Positions 1-8,844 of a DNA stretch of 64,000 nucleotides are shown here, one piece after another. Position numbers and translations under genes: made by a program. Location: assembly GCF_000472905.1 (NCBI RefSeq), contig NZ_AXAR01000009.1, positions 80,193 to 144,192 on the forward strand. Reading direction: 5' to 3'. Under the pieces are notes generated by a model. The model worked only from the letters and a program-made list of their open reading frames with translations. It did no database searches and was not told the origin of the DNA. Every line of letters starts with the position of its first letter. Positions within the stretch are counted from its first letter, which is position 1. This DNA is from Alicyclobacillus pomorum DSM 14955 (GTDB lineage: Bacteria; Bacillota; Bacilli; Alicyclobacillales; Alicyclobacillaceae).

Positions 1-1
1 C

Positions 2-832
2 CGCGAAGCGATGACGGAGTTACCAAAGCCGAATGAGTGGCTGGAACTGGGGGATGCAAAGTTGTTCTCGGACGGTGCGCTCGGTGGCCGCACCGCGTGG
101 TTATTGGACGATTACGCGGATCAGCCGGGCTGGCGCGGGACGCCCATGTACAGCCGCGAAGAACTCGTGGAACGCGTCCGAATGGCCCATGAGAAAGGGT
201 TCGGCGCGGCCATCCACGCCATCGGCGACGCGGGGCTGGAGGCGACGGTGGCGGCCCTGGAAGCGGCGCCGCCCGTGGCGATGCGGGATAGAATCATCCA
301 CGCGGAAGTCGTGAACCCGGATTTGGTTCAGCGGATGGTTCAGCTGGGTGACCGAGTGGTGCTCGATATTCAGCCGCGCTTTACGGTCAGCGACTTTCCT
401 TGGATTATCGAGCGAATCGGGGCCGAGCGGGCGCGCCTTGCCTGTGCTTGGCGGACGTTGAAAGAGGCGGGGCTGCGGTTGGCGGGCGGATCGGACGCGC
501 CCATTGAGCCGATGGAACCGTTGCTTGGCATGCACGCGGCGGTGGTGCGGAGACAACCGTACGCGGACGGACCGGGATTTGGGTTGGAACAAGCCTTTAC
601 GCCGCTGGAGGCGTTGAAGCTGTTCACCCATGACGCGTGCTTCGCGAATGGCGCGGAGCACAGCAAAGGTTTGATTGCGCCGGGCTATGTCGCGGACTTC
701 ACGATTGTGGACAGGGACATTGCAGACCCTGCCCAGGCGGATGACATCCGTGACGCGCGCGTTCTGTACACCATCGTGGGTGGGGCAGTCGCTTACGCGG
801 CGGACGGATCAGAAGCGGAGTGGACAGCGTGA
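2..832 (+). CDS. Amidohydrolase 3 (YtcJ-like) C-terminal part, cut by window edge
   Basis: This is the C-terminal part of a metal-dependent amidohydrolase of the YtcJ-like group, cytoplasmic hydrolases whose substrates are mostly undefined. The frame is open to the window edge, so the start and the N-terminal metal ligands lie outside. The visible part fits the family: IHAIGDAG and IIHAEVV carry histidines in the expected order, and GGSDAPIEP carries the aspartate near the end of the barrel. The stop codon overlaps the thiL start (GTGA), so the two genes are probably co-transcribed. Nothing links this protein to thiamine. The substrate cannot be named from sequence. Confidence 0.8.
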   Translation, partial: REAMTELPKPNEWLELGDAKLFSDGALGGRTAWLLDDYADQPGWRGTPMYSREELVERVRMAHEKGFGAAIHAIGDAGLEATVAALEAAPPVAMRDRIIHAEVVNPDLVQRMVQLGDRVVLDIQPRFTVSDFPWIIERIGAERARLACAWRTLKEAGLRLAGGSDAPIEPMEPLLGMHAAVVRRQPYADGPGFGLEQAFTPLEALKLFTHDACFANGAEHSKGLIAPGYVADFTIVDRDIADPAQADDIRDARVLYTIVGGAVAYAADGSEAEWTA

Positions 833-1827
833 ACGGATTCGACGAATTCGGATTGATTCATCATCTGGTGGAGCGCGTGAAGTCGACCCACCCGTCAGTC
901 AAGGTCGGGGTCGGCGACGACGCGGCAGTGTTTACGGTCGGGGCGGACGAAGACCAACTGGCGACGATTGACACCATGGTGCAGGAGGTCCATTTCACCG
1001 CCCAGACCATGACGTGGCGGGACGTGGGGTACAAAGTGGTGGCGGTGTCCCTGAGCGACGTTGCGGCGATGGGCGGAGCGCCGAGGCAGGTTCTGCTGTC
1101 GCTGGCGATTCCGAAGGAGCGCACGCTGACGGATCTGGAAGCGCTGTACGACGGCGTGGCGGAAGCGTGCGAAACCTACGCGTGCGCGTTGATAGGTGGG
1201 GACGTGGTGCGTACGTCAGGCCCGTTTGTGGTGACCAGTACGGTGCTTGGTGCGGTACCGAAGGGGCAAGCGCTCCTTCGCAGTGGGGCGAAACCGGGCG
1301 ATGTGGTGTTTGTGACGGGCAGCGTCGGGGGCTCCGAAGCTGGGTTACGGTATTTGCTGGAGCGGCCCGCTGCAGTTCCGTCCGATGAAGCACTGCAACT
1401 CATCGACTTTCACCGCCACCCGGAGCCACAGGTGGCGGCTGCGGCCATTCTCCGCGAAGAGGGAGCAAACAGTTGCAACGACATCAGCGACGGGCTGGCG
1501 AGCGAGTTAAACGAAATTGCCAAAGCGAGCGGCGTGCGGCTGCGGATTGACAGCGCGAAGATTCCACTCCACCCGGCGACGAAGAACTTTGCCCGCCGGC
1601 GTGGCGAAGACCCCCTGGCGTACGCTTGGTACGGGGGAGAGGACTTTCAGCTGGTGGGGACTGCGCCACCCACGGTGTTTGCGCGGGCGCTGGCACGTTG
1701 CCAAAGCGTCGGCATCTCCCTATCCGCCATCGGCAGAGTGGAACCTGGGGATGGTGTGATTGCGGATTCACCGTCTGGGTTAGAAGTGATCCGCCCGAAA
1801 GGGTACAATCATTTTGCACAGGAGTAA
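829..1827 (+). CDS. thiL: Thiamine-monophosphate kinase
   Basis: ThiL phosphorylates thiamine monophosphate with ATP to the cofactor thiamine diphosphate, the last step of the pathway. The roughly 332-residue protein has the PurM/ThiL-fold signatures in order: an N-terminal GDDAAVF metal site, [38 protein letters not shown], and YGGEDFQLV near the C-terminus. GTG 829 is chosen as start because it overlaps the upstream TGA and has GGAG eight bases before it. An in-frame GTG at 820 is the alternative. The next gene, tsaE, follows after about 40 bases. B. subtilis also has thiL just before the t6A genes. Confidence 0.93.
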   Translation: MNGFDEFGLIHHLVERVKSTHPSVKVGVGDDAAVFTVGADEDQLATIDTMVQEVHFTAQTMTWRDVGYKVVAVSLSDVAAMGGAPRQVLLSLAIPKERTLTDLEALYDGVAEACETYACALIGGDVVRTSGPFVVTSTVLGAVPKGQALLRSGAKPGDVVFVTGSVGGSEAGLRYLLERPAAVPSDEALQLIDFHRHPEPQVAAAAILREEGANSCNDISDGLASELNEIAKASGVRLRIDSAKIPLHPATKNFARRRGEDPLAYAWYGGEDFQLVGTAPPTVFARALARCQSVGISLSAIGRVEPGDGVIADSPSGLEVIRPKGYNHFAQE

Positions 1828-1869
1828 CGGGAGATTGCGCGATGGTCCTGTGGCAGGAGGAGGCGTCCG

Positions 1870-2379
1870 ATGGTTCGCGAGATGGCCATTACTACGCATT
1901 CGTCAGGACAGACGAACAACTTGGGACAGCGGCTGGGTGAACTGTTGGAGCCCGGCGACGTCGTGCTGCTGTCGGGAGATCTGGGCGTTGGGAAAACGAC
2001 GTTCAGCAAAGGGGTGGCCAAGGGGCTTGGCGTGGAAGATGAGGTCACCAGTCCCACCTTCACGCTCGTGGCTGAATACGAGGGCCGAATTCCCCTGGTG
2101 CACATGGATCTATACCGCCTGTACGAAGGCGGAGCAGTGGATGCGGATGGCGTACAGGCAGCGCTGCAGAGCCTCGGCTGGGAAGATTACCTCGAGGGAG
2201 ATGGCGCTGTGTTGATAGAATGGCCATCCGGCGTTGAGCGGGAGATCCCCGACGCGCTGCACATTGAGATTGCCCGGCAACCGCTGCCGCGGATTGACGA
2301 GCGCGTATTTCATTGTAAATCGACCGGTGAACGGAGCTTTGCGTTGCTCGACGAGTGGGTGAAAAAATGGCTGTTTTAA
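1870..2379 (+). CDS. tsaE: tRNA t6A biosynthesis ATPase TsaE
   Basis: TsaE is the small ATPase that works with TsaB and TsaD to put threonylcarbamoyl on A37 of ANN-decoding tRNAs. The 169-residue protein has the P-loop [13 protein letters not shown] at about residues 34-46, the switch-like [12 protein letters not shown] segment, and the conserved [10 protein letters not shown] motif. Length is normal for the family. The ATG at 1870 has a strong AGGAGG Shine-Dalgarno. The gene end overlaps the start of tsaB by 13 bases, which supports tight co-expression. This is the ydiB position in B. subtilis. Confidence 0.95.
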   Translation: MVREMAITTHSSGQTNNLGQRLGELLEPGDVVLLSGDLGVGKTTFSKGVAKGLGVEDEVTSPTFTLVAEYEGRIPLVHMDLYRLYEGGAVDADGVQAALQSLGWEDYLEGDGAVLIEWPSGVEREIPDALHIEIARQPLPRIDERVFHCKSTGERSFALLDEWVKKWLF

Positions 2380-3098
2380 CGTTAGATACGGCCACGAATG
2401 TGGCCGCTGTTGCTGTTGGAGCGGGGGCAACACCGCTGGCCAGCATGGCGTCGATGGTGCCGCGCGGCCATTCCCGGGTGTTGCAACCCGCGATTGCTGC
2501 GGTGCTGGAAACAGCGTCTTTGCAGCCGACACAATTGACGCAGATTGTGGTGGGCATTGGACCTGGTTCATACACTGGTGTGAGACTTGGCGTGGCTACG
2601 GCCAAGGCCATGGCCAGTGCTCTGACCATCCCGTTGGTGTCGGTATCGACGCTCCTCGGAATGGCGGAGTCCGCCGTGCCGTATGAGGCGGGGGGTGTCA
2701 TCGCGCTGCCGCTTCTGTACGCCCGGCGCAAACGTGCATATGGGGCTTTATATCGAAAAGTCGGAAGGCGCTGGGAGGCGTTGTTGCCGCCCCAGGTGCG
2801 CCCAGTGTCTGAGTGGGGAGACGCGATGCAACAACGCCGCGGAGATGCGAGGATGGCGGTGATTGTCCACGACTTCGAGCCGAAGCACAAAGTGCTGGAG
2901 GACCTGCCGGCCACCGGCGAGACGCGCGTGCATTTATCCGAGGTGGCACCGGACTTGGCCCCCGCGCTGCTTCGGCTGTTCCACCATCAACCTTTACCCT
3001 CTGCGTCCGGCACGGATATTCACACCGTGGTCCCGGACTACGCACTGCCTGTGGAAGCGGAGGTTCGGTTGGCGGAGAAGGAGCGTGAAGGCCAGTGA
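2367..3098 (+). CDS. tsaB: tRNA t6A biosynthesis scaffold protein TsaB
   Basis: TsaB is the inactive ASKHA-fold partner that dimerises with TsaD in the threonylcarbamoyl transfer complex. ATG 2367 is preferred because it yields the family start [11 protein letters not shown]. An in-frame GTG 12 bases upstream would only add MGEK. The most conserved stretch, GIGPGSYTGVRLGVATAKA, lies near residue 70. The C-terminal half (EWGDAMQQRRG onward) is divergent, as usual for this family. Overlaps with tsaE upstream and rimI downstream make it part of one translationally coupled run. Confidence 0.93.
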   Translation: MAVLTLDTATNVAAVAVGAGATPLASMASMVPRGHSRVLQPAIAAVLETASLQPTQLTQIVVGIGPGSYTGVRLGVATAKAMASALTIPLVSVSTLLGMAESAVPYEAGGVIALPLLYARRKRAYGALYRKVGRRWEALLPPQVRPVSEWGDAMQQRRGDARMAVIVHDFEPKHKVLEDLPATGETRVHLSEVAPDLAPALLRLFHHQPLPSASGTDIHTVVPDYALPVEAEVRLAEKEREGQ

Positions 3099-3577
3099 GC
3101 GTTGGCGAGTTGCACGAGGAGGAGCGCGTCACGCTGCGACGCATGATGCTCTCCGACGTAGAGCAGGTGCTGGAAGTAGAACACCGCTCTTTTACAGCGC
3201 CGTGGTCCAGACAGGCGTTTCTCACGGAATTGGCGGACAACCATTTGGCTCGTTACATTGTCGCGGAATATCAGGGGCGAGTCATCGGGTATGCTGGCGT
3301 CTGGTTGATTGTGGACGAGGGCCATGTGACGAACATTGCTGTGCATCCAGACTTTCGCGGCAGGCATCTCGGTGAGACGCTGCTGCGGGCGTTAATGGCA
3401 GAATGCGTAGGACAAGGGATTCGCCGAATGACTCTGGAGGTGCGGGTCTCCAACACGGTTGCACAAAACCTGTACCGAAAATTGGGGTTTGTCGGCGTTG
3501 GAACGCGCAAGGGATATTACACGGACAACAACGAAGACGCGCTCATTATGTGGGCGGACTTGGGGGCAAATGTGTGA
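3095..3577 (+). CDS. rimI: Ribosomal protein S18 alanine N-acetyltransferase
   Basis: This GNAT-family acetyltransferase is expected to acetylate the N-terminal alanine of ribosomal protein S18, as RimI does in characterised bacteria. The 160-residue protein shows the acetyl-CoA pyrophosphate loop [10 protein letters not shown] (about residues 89-98) after the NIAVHPDF strand. The [13 protein letters not shown] motif lies near the C-terminus. GTG 3095 overlaps the tsaB stop (GTGA) and has AAGGAG upstream. The gene end overlaps the tsaD start in the same way. The position inside the t6A genes is the usual Firmicutes arrangement. Confidence 0.92.
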   Translation: MSVGELHEEERVTLRRMMLSDVEQVLEVEHRSFTAPWSRQAFLTELADNHLARYIVAEYQGRVIGYAGVWLIVDEGHVTNIAVHPDFRGRHLGETLLRALMAECVGQGIRRMTLEVRVSNTVAQNLYRKLGFVGVGTRKGYYTDNNEDALIMWADLGANV

Positions 3578-4596
3578 ACGTATTGGGTATTGAGACGAGC
3601 TGTGACGAGACGGCGGCAGCGGTCGTCGTGGACGGTCGGACCATCGCGTCGCAAATCATTGCGTCCCAAATCCACACGCACGAACGCTTTGGCGGCGTGG
3701 TACCGGAAGTTGCGTCGCGCAAGCACGTGGAAACCGTGACGTGGGTGGTCGACCAGGCGCTGACCGAGGCTGGCATGACATGGAAAGAATTGGACGGCAT
3801 CGCTGTCACTTGCGGACCGGGATTACTCGGCGCCTTGTTGGTCGGTGTTTCGGCAGCCAAGGGATACGCATTGGCGACGGGACTGCCGCTGGTGGGGGTG
3901 CACCACATTGCCGGCCATGTGGCAGCGGCCTGCCTGAATACGGATCTCCAGTTTCCCGCGCTCGCCTTGGTAGTCTCCGGCGGACACACGGAAATTCTGG
4001 TGGTGGACGAGCAGTTCCGTTTCAGCAAACTGGGCGGGACGAAAGACGACGCGGCTGGCGAAGCGTACGACAAGGTGGCGAGATTGGTCGGGCTGTCGTA
4101 TCCGGGCGGGCCGAAAGTGGACCGGTTGGCCGCGGTCGGAAATCCAGAAGCGTACGCGTTTCCCAGATCTCTGATAGAGGAAGACAGCTACGACTTCTCG
4201 TTCAGCGGCCTCAAGTCGGCAGTTGCCAACGAACTCACCAAGCGTCGGAACCGCGGCGAAGAGATTGTGGTGGAGGATGTGTGTGCTAGTTTTCAACAGG
4301 CGGTCGTCGAAGTGCTTGTGGAAAAAACGGCGAGAGCGGTAAAGCACACGGGATACCAAACGGTGGTCGTGGCAGGTGGCGTTGCCGCCAACCAGGGCCT
4401 GCGCCGCGCACTGTCTGAGCGGGCGAACGCCGATGGGTTCGCCGTGCATTTCCCGCCCCTCCAACTCTGTACTGACAACGCGGCGATGATTGCTGCCGCA
4501 GGGACTTTCCTGCTCCGGGCCGGTGTTCGACACAACTTGTGGTTGAACGCCCATGCCACGTTTTCCCTATCCGATTGGCAGGCGGGGAAGGTATAG
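3574..4596 (+). CDS. tsaD: tRNA N6-threonylcarbamoyladenosine transferase TsaD
   Basis: TsaD transfers the threonylcarbamoyl group from its adenylate to A37 of tRNA. GTG 3574, overlapping the rimI stop, gives a 340-residue protein that begins [13 protein letters not shown], the family's N-terminal signature. A longer in-frame extension to 3403 only runs through rimI in another frame and is rejected. The metal-binding HHIAGHVAA (HxxxH), the VSGGHTE phosphate loop, [13 protein letters not shown] and the C-terminal [12 protein letters not shown] are all present. The gene was long called gcp or ydiE. A cluster of DnaA-box-like sequences begins 25 bases after its stop. Confidence 0.96.
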   Translation: MNVLGIETSCDETAAAVVVDGRTIASQIIASQIHTHERFGGVVPEVASRKHVETVTWVVDQALTEAGMTWKELDGIAVTCGPGLLGALLVGVSAAKGYALATGLPLVGVHHIAGHVAAACLNTDLQFPALALVVSGGHTEILVVDEQFRFSKLGGTKDDAAGEAYDKVARLVGLSYPGGPKVDRLAAVGNPEAYAFPRSLIEEDSYDFSFSGLKSAVANELTKRRNRGEEIVVEDVCASFQQAVVEVLVEKTARAVKHTGYQTVVVAGGVAANQGLRRALSERANADGFAVHFPPLQLCTDNAAMIAAAGTFLLRAGVRHNLWLNAHATFSLSDWQAGKV

Positions 4597-4620
4597 ACGG
4601 GCCGTTGTCGGCCCTGTCGT

Positions 4621-4729
4621 TTTTCCACAGTGTGTGGAAAGTGTAGTTGTGGATTTTGTGGAAACGTGTCAAAATCTCTGTTGTAGACTGCATTTCGCGT
4701 TGTGGATAACCCTGTGGACATGTGGATAT
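4621..4729 (+). other. Cluster of seven DnaA-box-like 9-mers
   Basis: The tsaD-cysK gap contains one perfect DnaA box, TGTGGATAA at 4701-4709. Six near matches accompany it: TTTTCCACA 4621-4629 (opposite orientation), TGTGGAAAG 4633-4641, TGTGGATTT 4648-4656, TGTGGAAAC 4657-4665, TGTGGACAT 4713-4721 and TGTGGATAT 4721-4729. The first two form an 8-bp inverted repeat with a 3-base spacer. Such density in about 110 bases is unlikely by chance. The region could be a DnaA-titrating or regulatory cluster outside oriC. Function is inferred. Confidence 0.65.
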
Positions 4730-4792
4730 CTACACCATCTGCACCAACGTGTTTGCAGAACATTCGCCTACATATGAGGGAGGGCATGATCC

Positions 4793-5710
4793 ATGAATGT
4801 GGCAAATTCGATTCTCGAATTGATTGGCAACACGCCAGTGGTACGACTCAATCGGCTGCCTGAAGAAGGCTCTGCAGAGGTATTCGTGAAGCTGGAGTGG
4901 TTTAACCCTGGCGGCAGTGTGAAAGACCGGATTGCGCTATCGATGATTGAAGCTGCTGAACGTGAAGGAAAGCTGAAGCCTGGTGACACCATCGTGGAAC
5001 CCACCAGTGGGAACACCGGCATTGGCCTCGCTTTGGTGGCTGCCGCAAAAGGTTACAAAGTCGTCCTCACGATGCCGGAGACGATGAGCCAAGAACGTCG
5101 CAGCCTCCTCAAAGCCTACGGTGCAGAGCTGGTCTTGACGCCAGGTGCGGACGGAATGCGGGGCGCTGTCGAGAAGGCTCGCGAACTGCAGGAGAAGTAC
5201 GGTTACTTTATGGCTCAGCAGTTTGACAACCCGGCCAACCCCGAGATCCACGAACGGACTACTGGTGTTGAAATTGTGAAGCAAGTGGACGGAAAACTGG
5301 ATGCCTTCATCGCCGGTGTGGGTACCGGCGGCACGCTGACGGGGGTCGGACGCGTACTGCGCCGCGAGATTCCAAACTGCAAACTGATTGCCGTGGAACC
5401 GGCAGCATCCCCGATTCTTTCCGGTGGAAAACCGGGCCCGCACAAGATTCAAGGTATTGGTGCGAACTTCATTCCTTCCATCCTGGATACAAACCTCTAC
5501 GACGAAGTGCGTACGGTTGAGAACGAAACTGCCTTTGAAGTGGCACGCCGCCTGGCCCGCGAAGAAGGATTGCTCGTCGGCATTTCCACCGGAGCCAACG
5601 TGCACATCGCGCTGCAAGTGGCCAAGGAACTGGGCAAAGGCCACCGCGTCCTGACGGTGTCTCCGTCCAACGGCGAGCGTTATTTGTCCACCCCGCTGTT
5701 CCAGGACTAA
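4793..5710 (+). CDS. cysK: Cysteine synthase (O-acetylserine sulfhydrylase)
   Basis: This PLP enzyme makes L-cysteine from O-acetylserine and sulfide. The 305-residue protein begins [14 protein letters not shown], has the PLP lysine in NPGGSVKDR (about residue 43), the substrate loop TSGNTG, and the phosphate-binding [10 protein letters not shown]. It ends [10 protein letters not shown], as CysK proteins do. The ATG is preceded by GAGGGAGGGC. It stands alone between the DnaA-box cluster and a strong terminator. A cystathionine beta-synthase-like OAS lyase is possible, but length and termini favour CysK. Confidence 0.93.
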   Translation: MNVANSILELIGNTPVVRLNRLPEEGSAEVFVKLEWFNPGGSVKDRIALSMIEAAEREGKLKPGDTIVEPTSGNTGIGLALVAAAKGYKVVLTMPETMSQERRSLLKAYGAELVLTPGADGMRGAVEKARELQEKYGYFMAQQFDNPANPEIHERTTGVEIVKQVDGKLDAFIAGVGTGGTLTGVGRVLRREIPNCKLIAVEPAASPILSGGKPGPHKIQGIGANFIPSILDTNLYDEVRTVENETAFEVARRLAREEGLLVGISTGANVHIALQVAKELGKGHRVLTVSPSNGERYLSTPLFQD

Positions 5711-5755
5711 GTGCGAGATATTCACAGGTAGGGCTTCGTATTGTGCCCTGTATGC

Positions 5756-5803
5756 AAAACGAACCACGGATCCCCTCAGTGGGGAGCGTGGTTCGTTTTC
5801 TTG
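5756..5803 (+). terminator. Intrinsic terminator after cysK
   Basis: A 13-bp perfect stem, AAAACGAACCACG (5756-5768) with CGTGGTTCGTTTT (5787-5799), is followed by TCTT. An inner TCCCC/GGGGA pairing extends the hairpin. The A-tract on the left arm means it could also stop leftward transcription. Confidence 0.85.
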
Positions 5804-5982
5804 TAGGGGTGAGACGAGAGGGAGGCCCCAATGCCGTACCAGCGCTTATGTTCATGTCGGATCACAACAATCCAATCCCTACCTAAAAAACGATAATATA
5901 TAATGAATAGGATCTGTCATGGCATGAATGGTAATAATACCCTTGTTATGGCAGGAGTGACGTAGAAGAGGAGGAGTCACCG

Positions 5983-6732
5983 ATGCTCGGCAGAACCCAC
6001 ATGGCCATCGGCGCGGTCGCTACAGCCGCACTGGCGCCCGCTGTTTTCGGCGTGCATTGGATAGCCCTGCGAGATGTGGTGAGTTTGAACTGGGACGTTG
6101 TACCTCACACGGTTGTAGCTGAGGGATCTCTCGTGGTGGGTGCGCTGGTCGGCAGTCTCTTGCCCGACTTGGAAGAACGCCATTCACTCATGGCTCACAA
6201 GGTGGAACGTATCGGGCAGCTGGTGCTGACGGCTATGTTGATTGCACTGGTGTTTCTCTTGCACATGCAGTCTTCCATCTTTGCGTGGGCACTTGTGGTT
6301 CTGCTTGCCCTCCTGAGTGGCGTACGGTCTAATACAGCGCGAAGGGTCGGGTTAGCGGTGTTAGGAGGGGGATTGTTACTCCTATCATTCGTCGGACACC
6401 TTCCTTTCCTCGCTGGAATTTTGCTTGCGTGTTGGGCGGCGGGAGCCATGTTCACGCCGCACCGAACGTTCACACACAGTTTGCTGGGCCTGGTGTTGCT
6501 CTCCTGTGGCGCACTGGTCGCGCTTTCTCGCTACCACCTTGGAAATGTCGCCGATGGCATCATCTTGGGATACGCATTCCACATGATGGCAGACGGGGTC
6601 TCAGGGGGCGTCCCGTTGTTTTGGCCGTGGCGACATCGACAAGGCATCCGATTGGTGTACACCGGGAGCGTTTGGGACCACATGATTGGTGGGTTGGCCA
6701 CTCTGGCGTTCATTGCGATGGTCATCTGGTAA
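5983..6732 (+). CDS. YdjM/DUF457-type membrane metal-dependent hydrolase
   Basis: This multi-pass membrane protein belongs to the LexA-regulated YdjM / DUF457 family, predicted metal-dependent hydrolases with unknown substrates. The family N-terminus MLGRTHMAIG is followed by SLLPDLEERHS and HRTFTHSLLG, which together supply the His/Asp metal-site residues. Four to six hydrophobic helices span roughly residues 9-30, 48-65, 78-104, 110-160 and 165-185. The 249-residue length is normal. ATG 5983 has an excellent GAGGAGG Shine-Dalgarno. It is monocistronic between a terminator and the convergent thiF-like gene. No LexA box is seen upstream. Confidence 0.75.
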   Translation: MLGRTHMAIGAVATAALAPAVFGVHWIALRDVVSLNWDVVPHTVVAEGSLVVGALVGSLLPDLEERHSLMAHKVERIGQLVLTAMLIALVFLLHMQSSIFAWALVVLLALLSGVRSNTARRVGLAVLGGGLLLLSFVGHLPFLAGILLACWAAGAMFTPHRTFTHSLLGLVLLSCGALVALSRYHLGNVADGIILGYAFHMMADGVSGGVPLFWPWRHRQGIRLVYTGSVWDHMIGGLATLAFIAMVIW

Positions 6733-6772
6733 CGGGTCGCTTGAAGAACGGGGCGCTGCATCAGCGCCTCGT

Positions 6773-7804
6773 TCACATCCCGATGTACCTCGCGTATAGG
6801 CTGCGGGCCCGGGATGGGTCCTCGGTCCCTTGAATCAGTGCTCTGCCGTCCCTGAACAGCGTCATGACCACATCTTCGACTTCAAACCGCAACAGATGCT
6901 CTGTGTACCGAACCTGTCCGACTTGACGCAATCGATGGGCCATCCCATCGAAAGACACAGTTCTTCCCGAGTCCGGCCGGACCTGAATCGTCTGACGGCC
7001 ACACAAAGATACTGTCAGTGCATCCTGTTGCTTTTGAAGTGCCCGATACTGGTGTTGTCCACAGCATGGACAAGCCTCGTTTCGTCCAGGATAGCCGATA
7101 CGGCGGAACTCGTTGCTCCAGACGTCGACATAGGTCAGGCCATTGGCCAGCGACTCCGCGTTTCCAGTGAGGTATTTCAGCGTCTCCGCCACCTGCAAGG
7201 AAGCGATGATGGACACAATCGGCGCAATCACACCGACCGTATCACATGTGTCAGTACCACCGCCTTGTTCGGGACCCAATAGACACACGAGACACGGGGT
7301 GATGCCCGGGCGCAGAAATGCCGTGGTGCCATAGGAGCTGACGGCACCTCCGTAGCTCCACGCAATCCCGTGTTTCACAGCGACATCGTTGATCAAATAC
7401 CGCGTTTGAAAGTTGTCCGTGCCATCCAAAATCACGTCCACGTCGGTGAGCAAAGACTCTGCATTGCGCCACGTGAGATCTGTGGCAAGCGCTTCTATTT
7501 CTACGTCGGAGTTTGCCCGCTGCAACTTTTCTTTCGCAGCCACTGATTTCGGCAAACCTTCTTTGGCATCGATTTCATCGTACAAAGCCTGGCGCTGAAG
7601 ATTGGAGGGCTCGATGATATCCCTATCAATCAAGCGCACAAAGCCGACCCCGGCACGAACCACTTGTGTGGATAATATCGTGCCTAAAGCGCCCATGCCA
7701 ACGATGGCAACGCGAGCCTGCGCGAGACGTTCCTGTCCTGTGGGTCCAATCGGGCGAAACAACATTTGTCGAGAATACCGTTCGCGCATCGTGTCCGTTG
7801 ACAT
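6773..7804 (-). CDS. thiF: ThiF/MoeB/HesA-family adenylyltransferase
   Basis: This E1-like enzyme adenylates the C-terminal glycine of a sulfur-carrier protein (ThiS, or MoaD in the MoeB case) so that sulfur can be loaded. The 343-residue protein has the nucleotide-binding VAIVGMGALGT near residue 33, RDIIEPSNLQRQ, DGTDNFQTRYLIND, and the zinc-binding cysteine pairs PCLVC and ACPCC. The start has AAAGGAG upstream. It lies divergent from the thiazole genes with thiS and thiG, so ThiS is the likely substrate. Molybdenum cofactor genes are also present 11 kb away, so a shared ThiS/MoaD role remains possible. Confidence 0.82.
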   Translation of the reverse strand: MSTDTMRERYSRQMLFRPIGPTGQERLAQARVAIVGMGALGTILSTQVVRAGVGFVRLIDRDIIEPSNLQRQALYDEIDAKEGLPKSVAAKEKLQRANSDVEIEALATDLTWRNAESLLTDVDVILDGTDNFQTRYLINDVAVKHGIAWSYGGAVSSYGTTAFLRPGITPCLVCLLGPEQGGGTDTCDTVGVIAPIVSIIASLQVAETLKYLTGNAESLANGLTYVDVWSNEFRRIGYPGRNEACPCCGQHQYRALQKQQDALTVSLCGRQTIQVRPDSGRTVSFDGMAHRLRQVGQVRYTEHLLRFEVEDVVMTLFRDGRALIQGTEDPSRARSLYARYIGM

Positions 7805-7955
7805 ATCGGGTCTCCTTTCATAGAATTTGCTCCATTTTACACCCAGAGGCCCACCGCGAGTATCTCATCCGTCGTGATGTTCGCACAAGTACGTCATTTC
7901 TCATGACGCCATGACATATGCGACCACACAGGTTCTACCACAAATCTACCTTTGC

Positions 7956-7984
7956 TTGACGACGGAAGTACAGCATGGTACCTT
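7956..7984 (+). promoter_or_regulatory. Probable sigma-A promoter of the thiazole operon
   Basis: TTGACG (7956-7961) and TACCTT (7979-7984) are separated by 17 bases. Transcription from here would give a leader of about 165 bases that includes the hairpin at 8065-8095. The -10 is a weak match. Confidence 0.45.
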
Positions 7985-8064
7985 ATGGCCAACGAGATGA
8001 ACATGAAAATACCACAACGATAGTCTCACGTGGTTGCGTTTGCTGGGCTGAGAATGGACACCCG

Positions 8065-8095
8065 CCGTACCTTTTCTTTGAGGTACGGTTTTTTT
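8065..8095 (+). terminator. Leader terminator / attenuator before tenI
   Basis: CCGTACC (8065-8071) pairs with GGTACGG (8082-8088) and is followed by seven T residues. It lies between the promoter and the first thiazole gene, which is where an attenuator would act. The upstream leader contains CTGAGA followed by ACACCC, as in part of a thi-box. The diagnostic second half of a TPP riboswitch is absent, so no riboswitch is called. Confidence 0.7.
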
Positions 8096-8154
8096 CGTTC
8101 CAAGACACCCGGTGATGCATCTCCGTGATTTTCCCCGAAAGGCAGGTGCTCGCA

Positions 8155-8844
8155 ATGCGCGCCGTATTGCACGTCATCAGTGACCGGCAGCGAAAGCCCG
8201 TCCCATTGCTCGACGTGCTCACCCAAGCCGCGGAAGGCGGAGCAGACGTCATTCAGATTCGTGAGAAGAAGGCACCCGCCATAGAAACCTACCAACTCTG
8301 CACGTCACTCAAGGAGAAATTGAGCCAAATGGACCGTACGCCTCAGTTGTTTGTCAACGACAGGGTGGATGTCGCCATGGCAGTCTGTGCGGATGGGGTT
8401 CATTTGGCGAGTCGATCCCTCCCCCCTGGTGTGGTCAAGACGGTCACGAAACAATCTTCGTGGCACGGCCTCGTCGGCGTCTCCGTACACAGTGTGGAAG
8501 AGGCCAAATTGGCCGCGGCTGCCGGAGTAGATTACGTCACGTTTGGACACATTTTCGCCAGCGAGTCTCACCAAGGTGAGCCACCACGCGGTCTGTTGGC
8601 ACTGGAGCGCGTCGTCGGTGCGGTCGACATTCCGGTCATCGCCATCGGTGGTATTGACGTGCACAACGTCGGCCCTGTGCTGGATACAGGTTGCAGCGGG
8701 GTCGCGGTGATTGGCGCTGTCCTCCATCACGCGAATCCACGATATGCGACAGAGCGCTTGAAAGAAGAAATGGACAAGGCGAGAACCAAACCTAGATTTG
8801 CGTTTCCGGTTGGGACGGTGAATGCGATTGGCGAATTCCTATGA
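8155..8844 (+). CDS. tenI: Thiazole tautomerase TenI (ThiE-like fold)
   Basis: This is a TIM-barrel protein of the ThiE/TenI group. TenI aromatises the thiazole phosphate carboxylate made by ThiG. ThiE instead joins thiazole and pyrimidine. TenI is preferred because the segment YVTFGHIF...GEPPRG resembles TenI, with a histidine where ThiE has GPIFPT, and because VHLASRSLP matches TenI's VHLTGHSLP type. The operon order tenI-thiO-thiS-thiG is also that of B. subtilis. ATG 8155 follows AAGGCAGG and gives 229 residues. An upstream in-frame GTG at 8125 is less likely. ThiE activity is not excluded. Confidence 0.75.
   Translation: MRAVLHVISDRQRKPVPLLDVLTQAAEGGADVIQIREKKAPAIETYQLCTSLKEKLSQMDRTPQLFVNDRVDVAMAVCADGVHLASRSLPPGVVKTVTKQSSWHGLVGVSVHSVEEAKLAAAAGVDYVTFGHIFASESHQGEPPRGLLALERVVGAVDIPVIAIGGIDVHNVGPVLDTGCSGVAVIGAVLHHANPRYATERLKEEMDKARTKPRFAFPVGTVNAIGEFL

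Noticed and set aside
8040..8070. TPP riboswitch in front of tenI
   Set aside because: Only CTGAGA and a CACCC match the thi-box. The conserved CTGATCTGGATAATGCCAGCG-like half and a P2 partner strand are missing.
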